Positions 55,061 to 64,000 of a stretch of 64,000 nt of DNA are shown piece after piece. The position numbers were made by a program, and so were the translations under genes. Numbering within the stretch: the first letter of the stretch is position 1; every line of letters starts with the position of its first letter. This DNA comes from Symsagittifera roscoffensis (taxonomy: Eukaryota; Xenacoelomorpha; Acoela; Convolutidae), in the NCBI RefSeq assembly GCF_963678635.1, contig NC_087063.1, positions 33,478,682-33,542,681 of the forward strand, read 5' to 3'. The notes under the pieces are model-generated. The model did no database searches, was not told the origin of the DNA, and worked only from the letters and a program-made list of their open reading frames with translations.

Positions 55061-57378
55061 TCGACTGTTGGGTATCGTTAACAAGTTTTGTATCCCTTTT
55101 GGTACAAAAAGTAAGATAGTAATCTGTGGGGGGCTCGACAGTGCTGCACTGTAGTGACCCTTCACCGAACTGCGAATATCCGAGTTAAGCACCTTAATTC
55201 GGATAATAAACGAACCCGGAGGGGTATAGTGTTACTAATATTATTACTTATATAGCCTATATTAATAGTCTTATATTGTTTTTCAGTGAAAAACAACGAA
55301 AACAGACCGGTTTTTAGGGTCAAAATAGCGATATTTTGATCCCCCCACAAGTCGTGATTTTTGAGATATCGATATTTTTTGAAACGGAAAAAAGCGCTAA
55401 GTTAGTGTGTTACATCGTAACTGCACTACTGTAATAAGTAGAACCGGTTAACTTTAGTTCGGAAGTGGTTGGAACTAGTTTGGTACCAAAAACCAAATTT
55501 TCCCATTTTTTGATAGTAAGAAACACTATAAAATCAGAAAATTTTTTGAAATCTTTGAGTTAGGACAGTAAAAATAGTTGTTCGGACAACGTCCACTAGT
55601 GATTCTACGAGTTTTAAAACCCGCTTCCCAAAAGCCTTCCGGGTTGCAGAGAAATCGAACATAACGTGTTTGATTTGGTGGATTCATCAATCCGGAGGGG
55701 TCCAGGTAGCATAGTTTTTCGAAAATTTTTTCAACAAAAGCGTTTTAGATCGCGTCTTTTGCATTGAACTAGAAGAGTATAGGCCTTCTGAGCTCAGATC
55801 AATAATTTTTAGGTCGGAAGGACCAGATTTGCGGAAAAAGTTAGGCGGAACCTACAAGAGAGAAAATTTTTGAGTTTGGAAAAAAGACGTTTTAGTTGAT
55901 AACTTTGGAACTACTGAGCATATTGAGTTGATCTTGGTACCAATAGATCAGAAATTAGCTGAGCTTACTGATAGGGTCAGAAATTTTTTTGGAAAAGTAA
56001 GCGAGAAAATTTTTTGAGATTGTTTTTAGCAAAATTACACAAATCCGGAGGGGTACACCCTTCACGTTTTATAAATTTTTCTGAGAAACCCTTATACCCC
56101 TACCAAAAGTTGATAGCGATTGAATTAAGTAACTTAGGACAGTTCTAGACAAAAAGGGGGGGCTGAAGGCACAAGACAACCATAATAGAGTCGAAATTAG
56201 GCAAGTGATAAGACCCTTCACCGTTAGTGTGAATTGTCAAATAAGTGCCTTAACTTCAATCCGGAGGGGTCTAGGAAAGTACCCTATACCCTTCCCAGTT
56301 AATTCAAACAGCATAAAAGCAACGCAGAACGGATCCGGAGGGGTATAAGCTGAAATTAAGAAAACTACGAAAAGCTACTTTGACAGAGCTAAGGGCTCCG
56401 AATCCGGAGGGGTTTACTTTCCACAAAACCGGAGGGGTCCGAATCCGGAGGGGTCTTATAGTTGCTAATTCAGAGGGGTCCAAATCCGGAGGGGTCTTAT
56501 AGTAACCAACTCAGAGGGGTCCAAATCCGGAGGGGTCTAGATTCTATCAATCCGGAAGGGTCCTATTTGTGCCAATCCGGAGGGGTATTGTTTTATTAAG
56601 GACTTAGGTAGACGAAAGAAAGACTAAAAAGTGAGAGGTATTAGGTTATTAGCACACAGGCTAGGTATCAGTGACTGCACTGGTAACTTGCCTTCCAATA
56701 AGAACCAGATTAATTCAGAAAAGGTCCGAACTCGGATATTCGCGACACTAAGTCTAAATTAAAAAGAGCGTGATTCATTGGTGTGGATTGAAACATAATA
56801 CGTTTTTGGGAAAAGTGACTGCCCTGAGGATTTTAGTAGGTCTAGCTCGGGCAGTCCGAAGGCAGATAGGTAACACAGTACTCGGTGGTTGCAATAGACG
56901 CCCACTTGAGAAAATTACTGCCTTCAAAGTTTTGTCTGTTTGGTGCAGCACAGAGCAGGGAAAACTTTTTCTTTAAAAGACAGGTTCGACTATTGTACTG
57001 CGACCGACTAAGAGTACAAGACACATACGTTTTTTTATATAATACATTCATATTGTGTCAATATATATTATTTGTTTTTGATTTTAAATCAACATAAACT
57101 GTGCTTGATCGGGTAGTGAATACACTATCTTTTAAATTGACTGATAACATCATATTGTGCTAGTTTTCAAATCTTACCACCGATATTCGGTTAGTGTGAA
57201 TAAATTTTATACAAACTGTACTCTGACAACATACAGGGATTCGTGGTCACTATTTAATAGAATCTGGTGAAATTTATTGTGTTGTGTCATTATTATTGTT
57301 AATAAAACTATAAGGAATTGAGTTAAGTATAGGCATTAATCGAGTTAAGTATAGGCATTAAAAAGTGACAAATAGATA
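55061..57378 (+). promoter_or_regulatory. 2.3-kb gypsy leader with CCGGAGGGG motif array
   Basis: No long protein-like frame is present. The consensus AATCCGGAGGGGTC occurs at 55,213 (variant), 55,689, 56,042, 56,258, 56,332 and nine more times from 56,401. An inverted pair, GCGAATATCCGAGTT (55,172-55,186) and AACTCGGATATTCGC (56,729-56,743), brackets the motif region. A 20-base word, GAGTTAAGTATAGGCATTAA, is repeated at 57,320 and 57,342 just before the gag ATG. Copy 1 has lost this leader. Confidence 0.7.
56401..56587 (+). repeat. Regular nine-copy motif array (25/16-base steps)
   Basis: Copies of (A/G)ATCCGGAGGGGTC and close variants start at 56,401, 56,426, 56,442, 56,467, 56,483, 56,508, 56,524, 56,549 and 56,574. 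Steps are 25, 16, 25, 16, 25, 16, 25 and 25. The core GAGGGGT is nearly invariant, while the 5' half varies in a few copies (AATTCAGAGGGGTC, AACTCAGAGGGGTC). Confidence 0.95.
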
Positions 57379-59529
57379 ATGAGTCTAGACAAGTCAAGGA
57401 TACCAAAACGAGGTAATAGCTCTAGGAAATTCATACCTGAAAAGCAAAGAAAAACGATGACCGATCCTTTTGTGGATTGGATCAAGCGATCCCGGTCCGA
57501 TAAAGAGGAGACGGTTTCAGGCAGAATGGTTGAAACGAGAAGTCAGAAGACCTCAGAAGAGCGAAGAGAACTGTTAGAAGTGGAGGTCAATACGGACCAT
57601 ACCATGAACGACAACCAGGGAGTAAATGGACTGGAAGGGAGAGGCAGAAGGCTGGCGAGTGAATCTACTCCGGTAGAACAAGGCCACGATTTTGCCACTT
57701 CCACCGGGACATTGGATCGGGAAGAGATGTCGGAACTGTCCGACATCTCAACTGAAGTAGCGGCAACTAGAAGATCTCCGACAGACAACACTATGATGGC
57801 AAGCGGAACTGGGAAGCAAACAACGTCGTCATCGTTCTCAGAAAGAATGAAGAACACCTTAGGAAACTTCTTTCCATTCAGCATGGGAGGAGGAGCAGGA
57901 AACGATGGTGAGTCCCAGGAGGAGGAGGAGGAAGATGAAGAAGAGCAAGGGGACTTTGGATCTCAAGTCAGCCTCAATAGTTCGATCCAGGAGAGTGAGG
58001 CACACGTCGGAAGAGAGACTGGAACCATGGACAAATTTGGTGTAGTGACAACGATAAGCAAGGAGGCAAACACACCGGGCCAGTCAAAGGACTTCGCGAT
58101 TAGGACAAGTTCGGAGCCACAACCTGAAGAGAGTAGAACCAGAGGGCTAGGCAATGCGTTAATGGATCCAGAAATAAATAATGAAAAGACGTTGAAGCAG
58201 AGAGTCAAGGCCCGGATCTCGACAAGCACGAAGTTACCTGGGACCGACAGGGTTACACCGCCACTAGTGACGCCACTCGTGGATAACGGGGCAGCACTAG
58301 AGGAAGCCTTAAACAACATAGTGGGCAGTTTAGGAGAACAAAATGAACAGATGTCGATAAGGTTGAGTGAACTAGAAAGAGCAGTTCACATTGAAAGAGA
58401 AAGTCTGCGGGAAGAAATAAACCGCAACAGACAAGAAGTTGGCAGAAGCGAAAAACGCTTGAAAGAAAGAACGGACGAACATATGACGAGGAACTTGTCG
58501 CGAATGACAAGAAAGGCGGAACAGAGGGAGTTACGCTTAAGAGCCGACATGGAGAAGTTGAGAATTCAGCAAGAGCAGTCTCTTGGGACTCTTGACACAA
58601 AGATAGACGCGATGATGGAGAGGCGAACTCAGGCTATCATGGATAGGTTGGACGGGCTACTAAGCAGCAAGAGTGGACCAAAAGAAGGAGAGCCGAACTC
58701 GGGAGGTCCCAGCGGGGAACCGAGGGTGAACTTCAATGAACATCAAAGGAGGAAGACGTATGGATCCACTAGAGGCAGGGGCAGTTCATCAGGCTATGCC
58801 ACAAGGGGTAATACAGCATGGGGCCCGAACAGTAGAGCAAGTTCAACGGGGAACAGACAAACCTCTAACGAACGTCCAACGCAAAACACACATGCGACTG
58901 GGAGAAGTGATTCCGGCAACAGGGGGCATGCAAGCCCGAGGAGGAGTCATATGGGCCAAGCGGGAAACGCTCATGGTGATTCGGATTGCAGGGGTGCACC
59001 GCACACAGAGCCTTCGACAAGGTGTGAGGACACTCAAGCGGGACACTCAAGGGATGCTACGGCAATGGCCACAGCATTTGAACCCCTGAACAGGTCTTTG
59101 GAGACATTCCTGACGAGGTTATCTAGAACCAATGAACGCAGTGAGAAGTCCAGAAGAGTCTTTAAGAAGCCAAGATGCTACAAAGACGAATCTGATGGCT
59201 GTATTGATACCTGGATAGAGGTAATGAAGCTGCATTTCGAGGAAGAGGACTTGTCGGAGAGACAGGAATGCAGCGCGCTCACCAGCAACTTAGAAGGGAC
59301 AGCCCTAAACTGTGTCATGGCCAAGAAACAGTATCAACGTGACACTGCTGAGAAAATCTTCGAAATCTTGTTAAACCGTTTCGGATCAGGGGTGCAGGGG
59401 CACCAGGCGATGATGCGCTTCGAGAAACGGAGGCAACGAGAAGATGAAACAATAGACAAGTTTCTCGATGATTTGGAAATGCTGAGAAATTTCCGTAGCC
59501 TCAAAATTCATCGATGGTGTGAAAAATGA
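57379..59529 (+). CDS. gag: Gag of gypsy copy 2 (N-terminal part, 716 codons)
   Basis: The frame begins ATGAGTCTAGAC at 57,379 and ends in TGA at 59,527-59,529. A basic N-terminus is followed by an acidic run near residue 185 (EEEEEDEEE), a predicted coiled coil at about residues 325-435, a Gly/Ser/Arg-rich segment at 450-560, and a capsid-like domain from about residue 598 (CYKDESDGCIDTWIEVMKL). The frame leaves the natural reading near 59,480, where the next frame takes over (VASKFIDGVKNDELRTM). That shift falls inside the capsid/NC connection and looks like damage, not a programmed site. The role is particle assembly and RNA packaging. The N-terminal extension is long for gypsy Gag. Confidence 0.8.
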   Translation: MSLDKSRIPKRGNSSRKFIPEKQRKTMTDPFVDWIKRSRSDKEETVSGRMVETRSQKTSEERRELLEVEVNTDHTMNDNQGVNGLEGRGRRLASESTPVEQGHDFATSTGTLDREEMSELSDISTEVAATRRSPTDNTMMASGTGKQTTSSSFSERMKNTLGNFFPFSMGGGAGNDGESQEEEEEDEEEQGDFGSQVSLNSSIQESEAHVGRETGTMDKFGVVTTISKEANTPGQSKDFAIRTSSEPQPEESRTRGLGNALMDPEINNEKTLKQRVKARISTSTKLPGTDRVTPPLVTPLVDNGAALEEALNNIVGSLGEQNEQMSIRLSELERAVHIERESLREEINRNRQEVGRSEKRLKERTDEHMTRNLSRMTRKAEQRELRLRADMEKLRIQQEQSLGTLDTKIDAMMERRTQAIMDRLDGLLSSKSGPKEGEPNSGGPSGEPRVNFNEHQRRKTYGSTRGRGSSSGYATRGNTAWGPNSRASSTGNRQTSNERPTQNTHATGRSDSGNRGHASPRRSHMGQAGNAHGDSDCRGAPHTEPSTRCEDTQAGHSRDATAMATAFEPLNRSLETFLTRLSRTNERSEKSRRVFKKPRCYKDESDGCIDTWIEVMKLHFEEEDLSERQECSALTSNLEGTALNCVMAKKQYQRDTAEKIFEILLNRFGSGVQGHQAMMRFEKRRQREDETIDKFLDDLEMLRNFRSLKIHRWCEK

Positions 59530-61198
59530 TGAACTTCGCACGATGCTAGCAACGCATTACACACCACTATCAACTAATGCGCCAACACCGGAGGAGTTGA
59601 GGCTCAAATCAAAAGAGTATCTTTTGTTGAAACCTCCTTCGAGATCTGGATATTACAAGAACAATTATGGAAATTTTAACAACGGACCAGCAAACCAAGG
59701 GAACAATTGGTACAAACCGAGGGATGATATGGACAAGAGACGTTCTTGTGCTAATTGCAGTTCAACAGACCATCATGTGTCAGCATGCCCAGCTTACAAA
59801 CAAGGCATGAAAGCAATAGGCTTTAGCCTCGAGGACGAAGATGCGTCAGAGTTGGATCATGAGGATTTCATGAGAGGAGTAATTGCGAAATTCGGCCCGA
59901 GGTGTTTCTTTTGTAACTTGGAAGGTCATTTTAAATCAGATTGTCCGCAATTCTGGGATGCAGTGGCAGACATCAAGCATCCAAGACATGAAGAAGCTTT
60001 GTCAGGAGTGAAAGCCAGCAAGGCTCGACTTTTGAGTGAAGCGGAGGCACGCAGAAAGGATAAACCTCAAGAGCTGGTAGCAAAGAAGATGCAAGCGGTA
60101 ACAGAGGAAGCACGTGAACCGGAACCAGCAACTGCGGCCGATGACTTCAAAATCGATTATAGGGCAGCTGCGAGGGATGCTATAAATAGAGTACAGCAGG
60201 AACTAGTGACGAAAGAGATTGAACAAAAGGTGAAACTCGAGCTGGAGAATGAAAAATTACAGGAGCAACTGAACGCCTTCGAAGCAACGGAAGTTGAAGA
60301 GGCAAAAGCACCAAGCAGCTTGAGCATGAAACTTAATGTTATCTCTGGTCAGAGGTTCGGTATCGCACCGCAAGGAAGTAAAATACAGTCGATAATCTCG
60401 GTGGCAGGGCATCAGGTAATCAGAAATCTGAGTGAACCGTCTGAGTTCACTTTGATGCATTTGGACACATATGCAGACTATCTGAGGCAGATGGAGCCAC
60501 GCACCGAGTCGAGGACTGTGAGGGCACTACTAAGGACGGGTGGCCCTCGCATGAAGAAACTTCATGGACGCTACCTAGAAGTCTATGGGACGTATCAAGT
60601 GATGCTGAACGTGGATGGGATCAGTATCTACACCAGGACTTATGTAACAACAGATGATGACCAAATAGGGCAGATCTATTTGGGAGAAGAGGAACTCAAG
60701 GTCCGCAAGATAGGCCATGACGCCATGATGGAACAAGACGCAGTACACATTGGATATGAAGCAGATGTGACAGCACATCTGCTCGACACCAACGGAACAA
60801 AAATCGGAGTCACAGGGCTTCTGGACACAGGAGCGGCAGTGAGTGTGATGCCGATAAAAACTTGGGAAAGAATGGGCTTCACGCGGGAAGATCTGATTCC
60901 AACGAATCTCCGACTGGCTGCAGCCAATCGAGGAGCTATCTACGTAGCCGGAAGAACACCAATAACGGTCCTCCACATGGGAGGACGGGATCTTTGGATG
61001 AGCTTCCTGGTGGTAGAGAATCTGGACGATGCCGACCAATTCATCTTGTGCAGAGATTTTGTCAGGAATTTTGACGTGATGATTGACTTGAACAACGGTC
61101 TGATACGGATTAGAAACCCGGACCGAAAGTATGTTAAGAGTCCAATTAATAAGATAATAACAGACGAAAGGTACCAATTTTTTTGGATAGAAAAGTAA
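59486..61198 (+). CDS. pol: Nucleocapsid and protease of gypsy copy 2
   Basis: After the capsid end there are two zinc knuckles: CANCSSTDHHVSAC near 59,745-59,788 and CFFCNLEGHFKSDC at 59,903-59,944. A charged helical linker follows, then the aspartic protease with DTGA at 60,824-60,835 and the later ILCRDFVRNFDV block (Gly of ILGRD is Cys here). There is no stop until 61,198. A one-base shift in the run GGTACCAATTTTTTTGG near 61,170 moves the frame to the next feature. Knuckle 2 is intact here but ruined in units 1 and 2 of copy 1. Confidence 0.8.
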   Translation, partial: EISVASKFIDGVKNDELRTMLATHYTPLSTNAPTPEELRLKSKEYLLLKPPSRSGYYKNNYGNFNNGPANQGNNWYKPRDDMDKRRSCANCSSTDHHVSACPAYKQGMKAIGFSLEDEDASELDHEDFMRGVIAKFGPRCFFCNLEGHFKSDCPQFWDAVADIKHPRHEEALSGVKASKARLLSEAEARRKDKPQELVAKKMQAVTEEAREPEPATAADDFKIDYRAAARDAINRVQQELVTKEIEQKVKLELENEKLQEQLNAFEATEVEEAKAPSSLSMKLNVISGQRFGIAPQGSKIQSIISVAGHQVIRNLSEPSEFTLMHLDTYADYLRQMEPRTESRTVRALLRTGGPRMKKLHGRYLEVYGTYQVMLNVDGISIYTRTYVTTDDDQIGQIYLGEEELKVRKIGHDAMMEQDAVHIGYEADVTAHLLDTNGTKIGVTGLLDTGAAVSVMPIKTWERMGFTREDLIPTNLRLAAANRGAIYVAGRTPITVLHMGGRDLWMSFLVVENLDDADQFILCRDFVRNFDVMIDLNNGLIRIRNPDRKYVKSPINKIITDERYQFFWIEK

Positions 61199-61989
61199 AA
61201 TTACAACCAGGACAAGCTGTAGTAGCAATTTTTAGAATGAGAAATTTAAATTCGTTGAGTGATTGCAAACAGGTTTGCTTGGTACCGAATCCAAATAGTC
61301 AGAGTTCGGTGATTTTAGGCCGGAGCTTCTCGGTAACGCGAAACGGACTGTGTGTCAGTGTGTTGTTGAACACACTGGACACCACGGTTTCAATCCAGCG
61401 TGGAAAGAAGCTTGGCTACGCTTTGCCGATGAGGACCGACTATGAGGAGACGCAAAACTTGAAGAAATATAGTGTGAAAGACTGTCCTTATCATGCAAAT
61501 AAAGATAAAATTTTAAAGAGAATCAATGAATTAAAATATATTCATAAATTGTTTTCAATGAAATCCGAAACGGACGACGGCTTATCAAGCTGCTCGAATT
61601 TTCCGGAACGCCCCTCGTCATATGAACTAGATTCTGACAAACCGGTTTTGCCAGAAATAGAACATTTAAAAGGGAAAATAGGTGAGGGAGATTTTGAAAA
61701 ATTGCGGGACCTCCTAAATCGGAACGCCGATGTATTTTCAAAACATAAGGCGGACATCGTTTGCTGTAATTTCGTCGAACACGAAATCGAACTAGAAGAG
61801 GGCGCCGTTCCCCATAGGGAAGGCGCAAGGCAAATGACGCCACATAAATCGGAAGCCTGCCGAGCGGAAATAGAAATGTTGCTTGAATACGACATGATAG
61901 AACCCTCGAAATCGCCATGGGCTTGCGGAGTAGTAATGGCGAAAAAGAAAGGGGGCAGCTTAGATTTTGTTGCGACTTTCGTTACTTGA
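61183..61989 (+). CDS. pol: Pro-RT linker and start of RT, gypsy copy 2
   Basis: The frame encodes a conserved-looking linker, then NRNADVFSKHKADI, VPHREGARQMTPHK and the RT start EYDMIEPSKSPWACGVVMAKKKGG. Right after the glycines the reading is off by one base: QLRFCCDFRYLN continues in the frame from 61,953. The same break occurs at the same point in all three repeats of copy 1. Confidence 0.8.
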   Translation: MDRKVKLQPGQAVVAIFRMRNLNSLSDCKQVCLVPNPNSQSSVILGRSFSVTRNGLCVSVLLNTLDTTVSIQRGKKLGYALPMRTDYEETQNLKKYSVKDCPYHANKDKILKRINELKYIHKLFSMKSETDDGLSSCSNFPERPSSYELDSDKPVLPEIEHLKGKIGEGDFEKLRDLLNRNADVFSKHKADIVCCNFVEHEIELEEGAVPHREGARQMTPHKSEACRAEIEMLLEYDMIEPSKSPWACGVVMAKKKGGSLDFVATFVT

Positions 61990-64000
61990 ACGCGGTAACA
62001 ATAAAAGATGCGTACCCGATACCGCGAATAGACGAGAGCCTATCTAAACTTGGTGATGCCAAGTTCTTCACCTCATTGGACTTAGGTTCTGCCTTCTGGC
62101 AGGTTCCTTTGCGGAAAAAGGATAGGGAAAAAACCGGTTTCGCGTGCGAATTGGGGTTGTACCAGTGGAAGAGGATGCCCTTCGGCTTGTGCAATGCAAC
62201 AGCAACTTTTCAAAGGCTGATGGCTCAGGCTTTGACAGGAGTGACCAAAAAGTACGGGAATCTCTTGATGTGCTACGTGGATGACGTAGTCATAGCGACA
62301 CCGACCCTGGAGGATCACATTGATCGGCTCGATGAGGTCTTTGGATGCATGAAAAGAGCAGGATTAAAGTGCAAACCATCGAAATGTGAAATCCTTAGGG
62401 ATTCGATAAAGTACCTAGGGAGGATGGTAGACAGGCATGGTGTGAGGCCAGATCCGGAAGCAGTAGAGGCTGTGCTGACATGGAAGGCTCCGAGGACGGA
62501 CACACAGCTAATGAGCTTCCTGGGGTTTGCCAATTATTACCGTGAGTTCATTAAAGGATATGCGGATAAGGTGTACCCGATGCAGAAGCTGATGCGCAAC
62601 AAAGGGAAAAAGTTCGAATGGAACGATGAGGCACAGGTTGCTTTTGAGAACATAAAGCGGGAACTGTGCGAAGCGCCAGTGCTGGGCATGCCTACAGAAA
62701 AGGGCATGTATGTTCTCGACACAGACGCATCGGTGGTGGCCATCTCAGGAATCTTGCATCAAGAACAAGAATGGAACGGAAGAACGGTTCTCCGTCCCAT
62801 TGCATACGGCAGCAAGGTCTTGAGTGACACAGAGATGAAATATGGCGCACCGAAAGCAGAAATGTTTGCAGTAGTCACCTTCGTGGAAAAGTACCGTGCA
62901 TACTTGGGGAGCGCTCCCTTCAAGTTACGCGTGGACAACAGAGCGTTATCCTGGTTGAAGACCTACTCGATGGATCAGAGTTATATTGGTAGATGGATAG
63001 TAAGATTGGATGGCTACCGTATGATAATCGAACATAGGATGCGTGATAAACACCAGAATGCTGACAACCTCAGCAAGAAAACTGAGTTCTATGAAAGATT
63101 GGAGCAGAAGCAGGCCAATCAGGCGGAAATAAAGGAGGGATTCTCGTTTCTGGACAAAGAAACTTATGAAGCGCTTCCCTTGACGAGATGGTTGGATAAG
63201 TCTGGACATCCAATTCCAGGGCACCCTGAGCTACCTGTAGAGAAAGCAGCCGAGATAAAGATCCTGTCCAAGGAGGACCCTGTCCCCTTGGACTTGTTGC
63301 TGCGCTCGAACCTAGTCCAGCAAGAACTCTCTCGCATGAATATAAACAGCCTCTCATTATTGGATAAAACGGTGCAAGTCACACCACAAGTAATGCGGAT
63401 GCTGGGTGGATTGTTAGAAAGAGAAGTGACCAGAGATGACCCCGAGTGGACAGCAGCAGTGGCATCGCTAACAGTCAGTGAGAAGGTGAAGATCATGCCG
63501 TCCAGACGACAGCACGAAGAGAACGAAAGGGATTGTAGGACAATAGTTCAGCAACTAGTATCCTCAATACCCCAGGAGATTTTATCAAGTACTTCTTACG
63601 GACAGAAAGGACAGGGGAGCAGCAAGCGAAAGAAAACCGTCACCTTTGTAGACCGGGATAAAGAGGGTGAAGTTGTAGAACAAAATCTGCTGCAAGACTA
63701 TTTGTCCGGGGAGAAGGATGATGAGAAGAACCAGCGATCACAAGATCAACACCCGGGACAAGGAAATTTGTCCGGGGAGTCTGAGATAAACGAGGAAATT
63801 CCTGATGAGAAACAGGACCGAGAGAACAAGGTTTTGTCCGGGGAGTTCAGATGGATGCGAAGAAAGCACAGACATGATCTGGAGGAGCGTGCAGTCTCCA
63901 GCACAACCTCTTCGACGGATGATGATTCCCGAAACTCAGGAATGGACACCTATTCAGACAGGAACTCGAGTTCGGGATCCAAACTGTCAGAACTGGCGAT
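61953..64000 (+). CDS. pol: RT and RNase H of gypsy copy 2, open to window end
   Basis: The frame is open for about 682 codons to the last base. RT motifs are QLRFCCDFRYLNAVT, FTSLDLGSAFWQV, MPFGLCNATATFQ, YVDD near 62,274-62,285 and FLGFANYYREFI. RNase H motifs are VLDTDASVVAIS, the Glu of PKAEMFAVV and VDNRALSW, then the end at HQNADNLSKK. A long acidic Ser-rich linker follows with three LSGE repeats (63,700-63,845). All catalytic residues expected for RT and RNase H are present. The integrase would follow outside the window. Confidence 0.85.

Larger units (their letters stand above)
54029..64000 (+). mobile_element. Ty3/gypsy element copy 2, 3' end outside window
   Basis: LTR/leader, gag, nucleocapsid-protease, RT and RNase H lie in order on the plus strand and match copy 1. 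Only about three frame changes interrupt the visible coding part, and the final frame is still open at 64,000. It is therefore better preserved than copy 1 and keeps zinc knuckle 2, the protease DTGA, YVDD and the RNase H acidic residues. The integrase and macro domain would be expected beyond the window. Confidence 0.85.

Noticed and set aside
56401-56587. CRISPR-like array
   Set aside because: The repeats are 14 bases with gaps of 2 or 11 bases, and the setting is a eukaryotic LTR element.

Overview
The window is animal (metazoan, probably invertebrate) nuclear DNA. It is AT-rich and dominated by transposable elements and satellite repeats, with split genes whose introns are short (about 50-85 bp, GT-AG and one GC-AG). 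I see no bacterial gene organisation, rRNA, tRNA or CRISPR array. I cannot name the species.

Layout. (1) 1-~15,070: a large, decayed Ty3/gypsy-like LTR retroelement whose 5' end lies outside the window. Its order is Gag, protease, RT, RNase H, integrase, then an envelope-like glycoprotein with chuvirus-type features, then a further unrecognised ORF, then an LTR-like end. All reading frames are broken and the sense strand is strikingly poor in G. (2) ~15,070-31,900: repeats only. These are a 1.23-kb foldback element with a nested hairpin, a small palindromic element, a 1.5-kb TATG microsatellite, a satellite of ~180-bp monomers in ~1.4-1.5-kb higher-order units, a very recent 1.5-kb tandem duplication, a ~360-bp repeat family that inverts its orientation, and a 228-bp repeat full of hairpin motifs. 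(3) 32,028-37,900: the only host-like or DNA-transposon-like genes. An 8-exon SAM-like gene has a reading frame that closes perfectly (486 aa). It is followed by a split gene encoding a SET domain, C2H2 zinc fingers and a CACTA/CMC-type (TNP2-like) transposase-like region. (4) 38,001-51,541: a second gypsy element. Its gag is damaged, and a gag-NC/protease/RT segment is tandemly repeated with a period of exactly 2,664 bp. Its Pol ends in a macro (ADP-ribose-binding) domain. (5) ~51,585-53,000: a non-LTR (LINE) RT remnant. (6) 54,029-64,000: a better-preserved copy of the same gypsy family. Its 2.3-kb leader holds a regularly spaced array of a CCGGAGGGG motif. Its gag and RT/RNase H frames are long and open, and it runs off the window.

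Most interesting points: the SET/zinc-finger/transposase gene next to a SAM-like gene and a motif-dense repeat that could be a subterminal transposase-binding region; the insulator-like motif array in the gypsy leader; the macro domain fused to gypsy Pol; the 2,664-bp internal triplication; and the envelope-bearing element with an extra unknown ORF. Homology calls come from motifs read by eye; no database search was possible.
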